NCBI RefSeq assembly: GCF_040362765.1
Contig: NZ_BAABWK010000001.1
Span: 310,001-374,000 of the forward strand
Length of the DNA: 64,000 bases
Reading direction: 5' to 3'
Source of the DNA: Pyruvatibacter sp. HU-CL02332
GTDB taxonomy: Bacteria > Pseudomonadota > Alphaproteobacteria > CGMCC-115125
The position numbers and the translations under genes were made by a program. Below, piece by piece: positions 35,268-44,009 of this stretch (position 1 is the stretch's first letter; each line of letters starts with the position of its first letter). Below the pieces are notes generated by a model. The model did no database searches. It was not told where the DNA came from and saw only the letters and a list, made by a program, of their open reading frames with translations.

Positions 35268-38200
35268 GGCGTCGCGCTTTCTGCTTCCTGGTCTTCCGCC
35301 AGATCAAGAATAACCTGCAACTCGGAAGACTCGCCGCCGCCGATGGCATCTATTTCCTTTTGCAAAAGCTGCCTGCCTGCAAAGGCCTCCAGATCAACCG
35401 TGTTTACGGTTCTTTCCGGATCGGAAAAATCACCTGCAAACACGATGGTCGCTGCCGGCGCGCCCTCAGGCGCATCGAGAGTAAAAGTCGTTTCGGTATC
35501 AAGCGCCGCGCGGCCTATGTCTGCATAGGCTGCGGTTTTCACCGTTGCCATATCCACTGTTACGTCAATGTCCGGCGCCCGCAGAACACCGGCCGTCATT
35601 GCAATCTTTCCTGCAATAGATGAATAGGGCGTGGCGCCGGAGGTAAGTGTGGCATCAGCCAGTGATGCAAAGTCCTGGCTGTCTTCGAGTTGTTGAAGGC
35701 CATCCGACAACGCTGCCAGATCAAGCCCGGACAATGTGCCACTGTCGACCTGAAAACTGCCTTCCCCCTTGAGAGAGGAAACCAGAGCCAGTGCACTCAG
35801 GCCATTGCCCGTTGCGGTGAGGTCAAATGCTGCAGCCCCTGTACCTACCGTTCCAAATCCCAGTGCTTCGGACGTGAGACCAGCATCAAGGTTTGTCGCC
35901 GCCACGGTCATATCAAGAGCAATGCCTGCATCAGCTTTGACATTGAGCTCACCGCGCACTTCGCCACCAAAGACAGACGCACGCAGGTCGGAGAACGACA
36001 ATTCCTGATCAACTATCTGCCCGCTAACAACCAGTTGATCAGCCACAAGCGGCCCAAACGAGATACCGCCACCGCTCACGGAGAAATCAATGTCAGCCAG
36101 GTTCAGCCATGAGGTGTCGAGAAGACCTGCACTCCAATAAGAGTCGCTGTCTGCTTCTGCTTCGTCTGACGTTTCCGGCACTCGAAAATAGGTGCCGTCG
36201 ATAAGGCGGGAGAGCAGCAACAGATCGGTTTCGCGAGACGTAACTACCAGCGAGCCGGCAGGACGCTCTTCAGCCGGCGCAAGACGCCCGTTTATGTCCG
36301 CATCAAAAGCACCGTCAGCACCTTCAATGCGCACAGATGTTGCACCGATATCGTAGCCCGAGCCGTCAAACGCCAAGCCGCCGGTGATATCTATGGAACT
36401 GATATCGCCAAGATAGTGCCCGGCCGCCTGCGCCACCGCTTGCGCGATCGGCGTATCAAAAGCGACATCAAGATCAAATCGGGTTGGCGACTGGCCAAAA
36501 TCCACCTGCCCGGCGACTGTCCCGGTCATACCTGCCGTCGATGCCTGTATCGCCACAATGGCCGGTGTCCCCACCGTCCCCTCAACCACAGCAGTGACCG
36601 TTTGGGGTGTATCCGCAGCGCTTTTGGGCAACTGGTCTTGCCCGCCTGCTTCAGCCTGTTCTGCTGTATCGCCGGAAAGAGCCATGAAGGCAGCCCCCAC
36701 CCGCACCAGCTTTTGCCACTGGTCAGCGCCAAAAGTCGTGGTAACCGAGTACGCCGCATCCAAATTGCCATTCTGGCCAGGCGAAAACTGTCCCTCGGTC
36801 TCGACGCGCACATCACCCGCCCGACCAAGAACCGAAAAACCGACTGTTTCCAACCGGCTATTGGCTGCATCACCTAGTGCGGCCTCGTCAGGCCACTGCG
36901 CCTGCGCGCTCATGGAGAGGGAGGAAAGGCTGTCCAGTGATGCTTTCGGCAAGGGCAATAGCCCGTCAAGCGAGGCAACGCTTGGGGCCGTCAACGTTGC
37001 CTGATACTGGCCCTGTGTAGCGGACGACTGACCTGACAGCGTGGCGCTTGCTCCCTGAGCACTTTTGAACAACAACTCGCTAACAGTCACATCCGTGTCG
37101 TTGGCCTCAAGTTTCAGCGATACGCTTTCCAGATGAACGGGCCCCGCATCCAGGGCGGCAACATTGAAAGCAACATTGCCATCAAACCCCAGATCCACAG
37201 GCCGACCGGGAACAATTTTTCCCACGACAGGCAGGTTATCCGTAGGCAGAGCAATTTTCTCGATGTCGAGAGCCACCTCCACCTGCGGGCGCTCCTCAAA
37301 TGACGTGGCAAGTTGGCCTGATATCAATCCGCCATCCAGATCGATAAAGAGCTTGTCGAGGCTGACGCGAGCTGGCGTGAGGAAAACGGATGCTTTGGCC
37401 GCCACCTTCTCAAGAGGCTGCTCTGAGAAAATGTGCGGCACGGAACCTTCATTCAGCCAACTGACCAACTCTGAGGTCTTGTTGCCACGAATAGAGACAT
37501 CGCCAGAGAAATAGGCCCCTTCCCCACCAATGGACAAAGCACCCTCAGCATTCGCCTCGGCATCCCCCGGCAACTGCACAGTCAGGGATTTGACGGATAT
37601 CGTGTCTCCGCCAGCTTCTGCTGAAAGCTCCAGGTTTGACAAGCGGTTGGACGGCAAACGGACGTCTTCAACCATCAACCGATAGGCCCCTGCAGGTGCC
37701 TGTTCGATCGTCGTCTGGATCGCATTGGCAACGGACGTCATTGTGAGAGGAAGGCCAGCTGTATCAAATCCCGTGAAGTCCAGCCGGTTGAGAACCGCAT
37801 CCGTCTCAACGGTAAAACTTGGACCAGCCGTCGCAACGAATTCACCGGTCAGCGAAACAGCTCCAGCCTCTGCCTCGATCTCGCGCAGCGTGATACCGCC
37901 CGGCGTTGCCACCACGCCCGCTGACAGGGCCACAGGCTGACCTGCAGTTAGCGCACCCAGAGACGGGGCAAGTCCAGCTGCCGCATTTGCACTCACCGCA
38001 CCATCAAACCGTATGTCGGCGCCACGACCGGTAACAATGCCACTGAAAGCGGCTTCTGCATCCTTGAACGTTAGTGAGACATTGGCCGGATACGCTTTCT
38101 CAGATGACACCTCGCCGAGTGTCGCCAGAAAATCCGCTGGTTCGCCCACAAACACACCAGTGCCTTTCGCCTTGTAGGGACCATTGAGACTGCTGGCACC

Positions 38201-38779
38201 CACCAGCGCGTTGATGGAGGTAATTTCAACGTCGGTACCGATGCCAAGATTGCGCAGCCCGATCTGCCCCTCTTCAATTTCAATCTCACCGATTGTCAAA
38301 GGCGGCAGGACATCAAGGGCATCACGTACGGCGCTATCGGGCTCACTCTTCGTAACGGTCGCCTCACCCTCGCTGTTCTCCGAATGACCATTTTGGAAGA
38401 GCCAGTTGCCGCGCCCCTCGGGTGTTTCCTCAAGCCAGAGCATGGGTTGCTTCATGGACAGGCGGCTGATGTTCAGATCACCTCTGAAAAGGGAGCCGAC
38501 AGACAACTCCGCCGTCATGCTCTCTATCTCAGCCATGTGAGGTGCCGTGGCGCCCGGCGCGTTGGCGATGGTCATGCGGCCTAGCGTCAGCTTTGGTGTT
38601 GGAAGAAGTGAAATCCGGACATCACCGGAAATCGTGACATCCCGGCCAGTCACCGCCTCTGCCTGAGCTTCGATCAAACCGGCATAGCGGCTCCAATCGA
38701 GAAATCCAGGGACAATCAGAATTGCAGCCACAATGAGTGCAAGTGCCAACCCTGCGTAGGACCAGATAGACCGCAACAC
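35264..38779 (-). CDS. Large AsmA-family protein
   Basis: About 1171 aa; I start at the GTG at 38779 (GGGGAGAAA just upstream; a TTG one codon later is equally possible), giving the usual short tail before the membrane helix (SYAGLALALIVAAILIVPGFLDW). The AsmA N-terminal domain follows (VTGRDVTISGDVRISLLPTPKLTLGRMTIANAPGATAPHMAEIESM). The middle is long, with repeated beta-strand-rich segments, and the C-terminal domain near 950-1130 matches the AsmA_2 pattern (GTGAAAFDLTATGNGLSALALVSSLKGEGSFQVDSGTLSGLDLAAL). Members of the family bridge inner and outer membranes and affect lipid transport. It sits on the opposite strand between the RHH and DUF4169 genes. Confidence 0.88.
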   Translation of the reverse strand: MLRSIWSYAGLALALIVAAILIVPGFLDWSRYAGLIEAQAEAVTGRDVTISGDVRISLLPTPKLTLGRMTIANAPGATAPHMAEIESMTAELSVGSLFRGDLNISRLSMKQPMLWLEETPEGRGNWLFQNGHSENSEGEATVTKSEPDSAVRDALDVLPPLTIGEIEIEEGQIGLRNLGIGTDVEITSINALVGASSLNGPYKAKGTGVFVGEPADFLATLGEVSSEKAYPANVSLTFKDAEAAFSGIVTGRGADIRFDGAVSANAAAGLAPSLGALTAGQPVALSAGVVATPGGITLREIEAEAGAVSLTGEFVATAGPSFTVETDAVLNRLDFTGFDTAGLPLTMTSVANAIQTTIEQAPAGAYRLMVEDVRLPSNRLSNLELSAEAGGDTISVKSLTVQLPGDAEANAEGALSIGGEGAYFSGDVSIRGNKTSELVSWLNEGSVPHIFSEQPLEKVAAKASVFLTPARVSLDKLFIDLDGGLISGQLATSFEERPQVEVALDIEKIALPTDNLPVVGKIVPGRPVDLGFDGNVAFNVAALDAGPVHLESVSLKLEANDTDVTVSELLFKSAQGASATLSGQSSATQGQYQATLTAPSVASLDGLLPLPKASLDSLSSLSMSAQAQWPDEAALGDAANSRLETVGFSVLGRAGDVRVETEGQFSPGQNGNLDAAYSVTTTFGADQWQKLVRVGAAFMALSGDTAEQAEAGGQDQLPKSAADTPQTVTAVVEGTVGTPAIVAIQASTAGMTGTVAGQVDFGQSPTRFDLDVAFDTPIAQAVAQAAGHYLGDISSIDITGGLAFDGSGYDIGATSVRIEGADGAFDADINGRLAPAEERPAGSLVVTSRETDLLLLSRLIDGTYFRVPETSDEAEADSDSYWSAGLLDTSWLNLADIDFSVSGGGISFGPLVADQLVVSGQIVDQELSFSDLRASVFGGEVRGELNVKADAGIALDMTVAATNLDAGLTSEALGFGTVGTGAAAFDLTATGNGLSALALVSSLKGEGSFQVDSGTLSGLDLAALSDGLQQLEDSQDFASLADATLTSGATPYSSIAGKIAMTAGVLRAPDIDVTVDMATVKTAAYADIGRAALDTETTFTLDAPEGAPAATIVFAGDFSDPERTVNTVDLEAFAGRQLLQKEIDAIGGGESSELQVILDLAEDQEAESATP

Positions 38780-38935
38780 TTTCTCCCCACCGGCATCAAA
38801 GGCCACAACCGCACAAACGGCCCCACGCCTTCGCATTTCCCTGCATCCGGAATACGCTACTCAGGCTCGAAGGCCAAATATTTACGCGATTTTTGGCGAA
38901 ATTTGAGAGCCATTCTCATTGGGATATCGCTCATT

Positions 38936-39190
38936 GTGACGGATAAAGACAATCAGCCTGAAAATGTGGTCGATCTGGCCTCTGTAAAACGAGCCAAAAC
39001 GACGACCAGCAAGCCGCGGCACGTCAGGAAACAGGAAGCCCGCGCGGAAAAGGCAAGGAAGGCCGAGGCCAACCGCGTTCGATCCGGCCGCTCGAAGGAG
39101 CAGAAGGCGCGCGACAAAGCGCCCACGGACAAGCTTCATCGCCTAGTGGACGCGTCCCGCCTAGACGAGACACCCGACACCGACCGCTAA
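38936..39190 (+). CDS. DUF4169-family small basic protein
   Basis: About 84 aa from the GTG at 38936 (GGGAT upstream), or slightly longer from upstream codons. After NVVDLASVKRAKTT comes a long, strongly basic and probably helical region with repeated Ala/Lys/Glu/Arg (KQEARAEKARKAEANRVRSGRSKEQKARDKA), then KLHRLVDASRLDET. This is the DUF4169 layout. The family is often encoded beside fumC and an RHH protein in alphaproteobacteria, as here apart from the intervening AsmA gene. Function unknown. Confidence 0.75.
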   Translation: MTDKDNQPENVVDLASVKRAKTTTSKPRHVRKQEARAEKARKAEANRVRSGRSKEQKARDKAPTDKLHRLVDASRLDETPDTDR

Positions 39191-39196
39191 CCCGGG

Positions 39197-40597
39197 CTAC
39201 GCGTCCGGCAGCATCTTGCCCGGATTCATGATGCCCTGCGGATCAAATGCACGTTTGACCGCTCGCATGGCTGGCACAGCATCGCCGTGTTCACGCACAA
39301 GAAAGTCACGCTTCCCAAGGCCAATGCCATGCTCGCCCGTGCAGGTGCCACCCGCATCGAGAGCACGTATCACAAGTCTCTCATGCAGAGCCTTTGCCGA
39401 CGCAACTTCGTCCGGCTTCGATGGATCCACCAGCATGATCAGATGGAAATTGCCGTCCCCCACATGCCCCACCAACGGGGCCATCAGATCGGTACTGTCA
39501 ACGTCAGCACGCGTCTCGGAAATAACATCCGCCAGCCGCGATACAGGCACACACACATCCGTTGTGAACCCCTGCTTATCAGGCTCCAGCGCAATCGCTG
39601 AGTAATAGGCATTGTGTCGAGCTTCCCAAAGTCGGGTGCGGTCTTCGGCGCGCGAACTCCATTGAAAATCGCTACCACCATTGGCGTCCGCCAGATCGGC
39701 CACCCTTTGCGATTGCTCCTGTACGGACGCCGACGTGCCATGAAACTCAAGGAACAGCATCGGCTGCTCCGGCAGTGTCAGTTTTGAGTACGCATTGCAT
39801 GCTCGCACCATGGCCGCATCCATGAGTTCTATGCGCGCAACCGGGATACCCGACTGGATCGTCTCAATCACCGTTGCCACAGCCTGATCCACACTTTCAA
39901 ACGTGCATGTAGCCGCGCCCACATCTTCCGGGATGCCATGCAAACGCAATGTGATTTCCGTTACCACACCGAGCGTTCCCTCGGATCCCACAAGCAGGTG
40001 CGTAAGGTCATAGCCCGCAGCGGATTTGCGTGCACGGCCACCGGTCCGAACAATCGAACCGTCCGCCATGACAACGGTCAGACCCAAAACGTTTTCCCGA
40101 ATGGTGCCGTAGCGAACCGCATTGGTGCCGCTCGCGCGCGTTGACACCATGCCGCCGATGCTTGCATCCGCCCCGGGGTCCACAGGCATGAAAAGACCTG
40201 TATCGCGCAGATGGGCATTGAGTGCTTTTCGGGTGATGCCTGCTTCAACGGTACAATCAAGGTCTTCTGGTGAAACCCGTATCACCTTCGCCATCTGGGA
40301 CATATCAATGGCGATGCCACCATGAACCGCCGTCACATGCCCCTCAAGAGACGTCCCCGCTCCAAAGGGAATGACAGGGACCTTGTGTTTTGCGCACAGG
40401 GTAACAACCGTGGACACTTCCTGTGTGGTCAGGGGAAACACCACCGCATCAGGGGCAGCTCCAGCGTGCCAGCTTTCATCATGCCCATGCTGATCGCGGA
40501 TTGCCTGCGCGGTAGAAAGCCGCTCACCAAACGCGGGGCGCAGGTCATCAATGACCTCATGCGCAGTTGGGCATTTGAACGCATCGGGCAAATCCAT
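39197..40597 (-). CDS. FAD-linked 2-hydroxyacid dehydrogenase (D-lactate dehydrogenase/glycolate oxidase D-subunit type)
   Basis: 466-residue flavoenzyme of the VAO family. The FAD-binding PCMH domain shows VIPFGAGTSLEGHVTAVHGGIAIDMSQM, VDPGADASIGGMVSTRASGTNAVRYGTIRENVLGL and LVGSEGTLGVVTEITLRL. The C-terminal FAD-oxidase domain has VGHVGDGNFHLIML and CTGEHGIGLGKRDFL, metal- and substrate-binding motifs of D-lactate dehydrogenase (cytochrome). No membrane segment. There is no neighbouring glycolate-oxidase E/F subunit, so I favour a stand-alone D-lactate or D-2-hydroxyacid dehydrogenase. Monocistronic. Confidence 0.88.
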   Translation of the reverse strand: MDLPDAFKCPTAHEVIDDLRPAFGERLSTAQAIRDQHGHDESWHAGAAPDAVVFPLTTQEVSTVVTLCAKHKVPVIPFGAGTSLEGHVTAVHGGIAIDMSQMAKVIRVSPEDLDCTVEAGITRKALNAHLRDTGLFMPVDPGADASIGGMVSTRASGTNAVRYGTIRENVLGLTVVMADGSIVRTGGRARKSAAGYDLTHLLVGSEGTLGVVTEITLRLHGIPEDVGAATCTFESVDQAVATVIETIQSGIPVARIELMDAAMVRACNAYSKLTLPEQPMLFLEFHGTSASVQEQSQRVADLADANGGSDFQWSSRAEDRTRLWEARHNAYYSAIALEPDKQGFTTDVCVPVSRLADVISETRADVDSTDLMAPLVGHVGDGNFHLIMLVDPSKPDEVASAKALHERLVIRALDAGGTCTGEHGIGLGKRDFLVREHGDAVPAMRAVKRAFDPQGIMNPGKMLPDA

Positions 40598-40794
40598 ACG
40601 CCCTACTCCTGAAAAAGCTCGCTGGTGTGGTGTCCAGCTTAACGGCCACTGCGAACATTCGCCATTCAGCGCCCATTCACGGGCACTTTAATAGCGTTGT
40701 ACCGAACATGGGCCACTAAGCCGCTTGGGGTTTGGCCGTGGCTCCCCCTATGATCAGCACCAACAATTCACTTGGTATGATAGCAGGCAAAAAC

Positions 40795-41313
40795 ATGACC
40801 GCCGCCACGAAGTCCTACACTGCTCCGCTTATTGCTCCACCCATGAAGGTCATTGAGGAGTGGATTGACTATAACGGCCACATGAACATGGCCTTTTACA
40901 ACACCGTGTTCGACAAGGCCGTGGATGCCCTTTTTATGGATGTGGGCATAAGCGAGGACTACGTCACGAAGGAGCTGGCCTCCGTCTTCACAGCTGAGAT
41001 CCATGTGACCTATGCGCAGGAATTGTCCCTGCATGACCCCATCAAAGTGACCTGCCAATTGCTCGACTTTGATGCCAAGCGCATCCATATGTTTCTGGAG
41101 ATGTATCACGCAAAAGAAGGCTACCTCGCCGCGACCATGGAGCAGATCGGTATCCACGTGAGCATGGAGTCTCGGCGTTCCGCTGTCATGCCTGACTGGG
41201 TACTGGCCGAACTCCAGGCCCTGAAGGAAGCCCACAAAGACTTGCCCATCAAACCGCAGGTCGGCCGCGTGATCGGCATTCCCAAAAAGTCCGCAGGAGC
41301 GACAAGCGCGTGA
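40795..41313 (+). CDS. Hotdog-fold acyl-CoA thioesterase-like protein
   Basis: 172 aa from the ATG at 40795 (AGG 7 nt upstream). The sequence after a short N-terminal stretch fits a hotdog thioesterase: EEWIDYNGHMNMAFYNTVFDKAVDAL, in which the Asp and His of IDYNGHMN are the usual catalytic pair, then FTAEIHVTYAQELSLHDPIKVTCQLLDFDAKRIHMFLEMYHAKEGYLAATMEQIGIHV. The C-terminal 50 residues resemble the carnitine/betainyl-CoA thioesterase subgroup, but the substrate cannot be told. Its stop overlaps the GTG of the pentapeptide-repeat gene (GTGA). Confidence 0.85.
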   Translation: MTAATKSYTAPLIAPPMKVIEEWIDYNGHMNMAFYNTVFDKAVDALFMDVGISEDYVTKELASVFTAEIHVTYAQELSLHDPIKVTCQLLDFDAKRIHMFLEMYHAKEGYLAATMEQIGIHVSMESRRSAVMPDWVLAELQALKEAHKDLPIKPQVGRVIGIPKKSAGATSA

Positions 41314-41825
41314 TCCAACTCTTCTTCCTGGTTTTGACGGCTTTCCTTGTGCCCGGACACACATTGCCGGCACAGGCACAACAAATTGGTGCGGATTGCC
41401 AAAGCCCGGCCCTGCCCGGCGTCAACTGGCACCGGTGCTACCTTGAAGACAAACCCCTGTCGCGCGTTGACCTGACCGGCGCCAAGCTGCGCGAGGCACG
41501 CCTGCTTCGCGCAACACTGGTTCAGGCAACACTTGTTGATGTAGACGCCCGCCGCGCAAAATTCATGCGCGCACGCGCAGCACAGGCCGACTTCACCAAC
41601 GCTGATCTGCGGGAAGCGGATTTCACCCGTGCCAACCTCGACGGCGCGAACCTGACTGGGGCCGATCTGCGCCGTACGCGCTTTTTCAAGGCAAGTCTGC
41701 GCGGCGCTGATTTGACCAATGCCCGATTTGGCAGCACGGATATTCTTGACGCGGACCTTACCGGCGCGATCTGGACCAACGGCACCTATGTCTGCGGCCC
41801 GGATTCAATCGGGCAGTGCAAATAG
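41310..41825 (+). CDS. Secreted pentapeptide-repeat protein
   Basis: 171 aa starting at GTG 41310, overlapping the thioesterase stop by 4 nt. A signal peptide (IQLFFLVLTAFLVPGHTLPAQA) is followed by a Cys-containing segment (GADCQSPALPGVNWHRCYLEDKPLS) and then a run of about fifteen A(D/N)LxxA-type pentapeptides (LTGAKLREARLLRATL, FTNADLREADFTRANLDGANLTGADLRRTRF). These fold as a right-handed quadrilateral helix. The C terminus has two more Cys (YVCGPDSIGQC). Role unknown; probably periplasmic. Confidence 0.85.
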   Translation: MIQLFFLVLTAFLVPGHTLPAQAQQIGADCQSPALPGVNWHRCYLEDKPLSRVDLTGAKLREARLLRATLVQATLVDVDARRAKFMRARAAQADFTNADLREADFTRANLDGANLTGADLRRTRFFKASLRGADLTNARFGSTDILDADLTGAIWTNGTYVCGPDSIGQCK

Positions 41826-41828
41826 CAC

Positions 41829-42134
41829 TTAGGATTGTTCCGGTACGCAGCGCGCAAGCATCGCTTCCAGATTGCGTGCCTGTTGGCGCAGTCGCTGGTG
41901 CGGAATTGAGTCGACGCGCTCCCGGTAGCGCAGCACAGATACGTCCAGAGAACTCATTTCCTCGCGCAACCTGTCCATATGAGCACGAAACTGAGCAATC
42001 TCGACTTTCTGCCTCTCAATCGCCTCTACAATCCCGGCGACCCTCTGCCCAATCTCTTCCAGCTCATCCGTCTTTGCATCTGTGTGGTCAGCAGCGTCCG
42101 ACCGCTGCTGCACAAACTCAACAACATTACCCAT
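41829..42134 (-). CDS. Small coiled-coil protein of unknown function
   Basis: 101 aa with AAGGA 9 nt before the ATG. The sequence is almost wholly predicted helix, with heptad-like spacing in ELEEIGQRVAGIVEAIERQKVEIAQFRAHMDRLREEMSSLDVSVLRYRERV, then QRLRQQARNLEAML. One Cys near the C terminus. No membrane segment or signal. It is convergent with the pentapeptide-repeat gene (3-nt gap between stops) and divergent from the ClC gene. No family recognised. Confidence 0.6.
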   Translation of the reverse strand: MGNVVEFVQQRSDAADHTDAKTDELEEIGQRVAGIVEAIERQKVEIAQFRAHMDRLREEMSSLDVSVLRYRERVDSIPHQRLRQQARNLEAMLARCVPEQS

Positions 42135-42315
42135 CCCAGAGTTCCTTCAACTCGATTGACCCTGCTATTCCCTACGCATCCATAGCGGTCGTTGGACCTC
42201 CGGGAACGCCAGATTGGGTGCAAAAACAGCTCTGAAAAAAGCGCTTTGGTTAAGCCTTTACTTTCATGACGGCGTTTCCCGGTTTATCCATGTGTCAGAA
42301 AGGGAATTCGAGTGC

Positions 42316-43944
42316 ATGAGTGACGCCCCACTAACCTCTCGACGCATCAGGCTCGAACACGCCCTGCGCCGCGCGACCACATCACCTGTGCCCAGAGTAT
42401 GGCTGGCGGCTCTGCTTGTTGGCGTCCTCGCGGGCTATGCGGCCATCGGATTTCGGCTGGCCATTGGCGGTGTCCAGTTTCTGTGGCTCGGAGATGCCGA
42501 GGAAAATCTCTTTCGGATTCTGCAGGACACACCCGCCTGGCTAATCATCGCAGGGCCCACCACCGCGGGACTGATTGTCGGCCTGTGGCTGACTTACATT
42601 CAGCCCGGCAATCGCGCAGAAGGCGTCGCGGACGTTATTGAAGCCCGTGCCGTCGGCGCGGGGCGGCTACCCCTGTGGAAGGGCCTTGGCAGCGCCATTG
42701 TGTCGGTCATTTCATTGGGCGGCGGCGCAAGTGCTGGTCGCGAAGGGCCCGCCGTACATTTGGGAGCGACCCTTGGCTCGTTTCTGGGTGAGCGTTTCGG
42801 CTTTACGCCAACACATCTGCGCACCCTGCTTGCTGCCGGTGCGGCAGCAGCGGTTGCCGCGTCCTTCAATGCCCCCATCGCAGGTGTTCTGTTCGCACTC
42901 GAAGTAGTGCTCGGCCACTATGCCCTAAGAGCCTCCGGCCCCATCGTCATCGCCAGCGTCGTAGGGGCACTTCTCGCGCGTATTCACATGGGGTCCTCAC
43001 CGACATTCGTGATCCCTGAATACATGATCACCAGCCTGGCTGACTTTCCAGCCTTCGCCCTGCTCGGTGTCGTGTCCGCCCTGGTGGCAATGGCATTCAT
43101 GGCAACTGTCATGCGGGCAGATACGCTGGCGCGACAGATCACCATCCCCCTGTGGCTAAGACCTGTTCTGGGTGGATTGATCATAGGCGCCATCGGCATC
43201 TGGTATCCTCAGGCCCTTGGCGTTGGGTATGCGGCCACTGATGCTGCATTGCAGGGGCAGTTTGGTCTGGTGCTTCTGCTGAGCCTCATCGTTGTAAAAA
43301 CGCTGGCCACCGCGATTACCGTCGCCAGTCGCTTTGGCGGCGGCGTGTTTTCGCCTGCTCTGTATCTTGGTGCGATGACCGGCGGCGCATTCGGCTTGAT
43401 CATCTCTCAAGCCGTGCCCGAGATCGCATTCTCGACCCATGCCGTTTACGCGATTGTCGGCATGGGTGCCGTTGCCGGTGCTGTTCTTGGGGCACCGCTC
43501 TCCACCCTCCTCATCGCCTTTGAGCTGACTGGCGGCTACGAAATGACGGTCGCCTTGATGGTGGCAATCTCCATTGCCACCGCCCTGACACAGGGTCTGT
43601 TGGGCAAGAGCTTCTTCCACTGGCAGCTCGAGCGCCGTGGATTGAGGCTCTATGGCGGACCACGCTGGCAAATTTTGCAGACCGTCATGGTTCAGGATTT
43701 CATGCGCCGCATCGCAGATGATGCCAATACGCCGCTCCAGCAACTGGACGAGGACGACGAACGGCTGTTCACCGGCGACACGCTGGAGAAGACCCTTGCC
43801 CTCTTTGAGGCCTCACAGCACGAGACATTGCCCGTGGTTCAACCTTCAGAACACTTGGAAATCGTGGGAACAGTCAGCCATGCGGACGCCCTGCGCGCCT
43901 ACAATGAGGCGCTGGTTGAAGCCTCCCGGGAAGAACACGAATAG
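42316..43944 (+). CDS. ClC-family chloride channel/transporter with CBS-like tail
   Basis: 542 aa from the ATG at 42316. About ten or more membrane helices form the ClC core. The selectivity-filter motifs are present: SAGREGPAVHLG, with the gating Glu, and FGGGVFSPALYLGAMTG. In the segment AGVLFALEVVLGHYALRA the residue after Glu is Val, where proton-coupled bacterial exchangers such as ClC-ec1 have a second Glu for the internal proton path; this pattern is seen in channel-type members. The last 90 residues (VMVQDFMRRI ... HETLPVVQPSEHLEIVGTVSHADALRAY) look like a CBS-domain pair. Monocistronic. Confidence 0.9.
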   Translation: MSDAPLTSRRIRLEHALRRATTSPVPRVWLAALLVGVLAGYAAIGFRLAIGGVQFLWLGDAEENLFRILQDTPAWLIIAGPTTAGLIVGLWLTYIQPGNRAEGVADVIEARAVGAGRLPLWKGLGSAIVSVISLGGGASAGREGPAVHLGATLGSFLGERFGFTPTHLRTLLAAGAAAAVAASFNAPIAGVLFALEVVLGHYALRASGPIVIASVVGALLARIHMGSSPTFVIPEYMITSLADFPAFALLGVVSALVAMAFMATVMRADTLARQITIPLWLRPVLGGLIIGAIGIWYPQALGVGYAATDAALQGQFGLVLLLSLIVVKTLATAITVASRFGGGVFSPALYLGAMTGGAFGLIISQAVPEIAFSTHAVYAIVGMGAVAGAVLGAPLSTLLIAFELTGGYEMTVALMVAISIATALTQGLLGKSFFHWQLERRGLRLYGGPRWQILQTVMVQDFMRRIADDANTPLQQLDEDDERLFTGDTLEKTLALFEASQHETLPVVQPSEHLEIVGTVSHADALRAYNEALVEASREEHE

Positions 43945-44009
43945 GACATTCCTGTTTTGCGGCTTTCTGCCTCGCCGGGACGCATGTTCATGCTAAGTTC
44001 CCGATTCTG

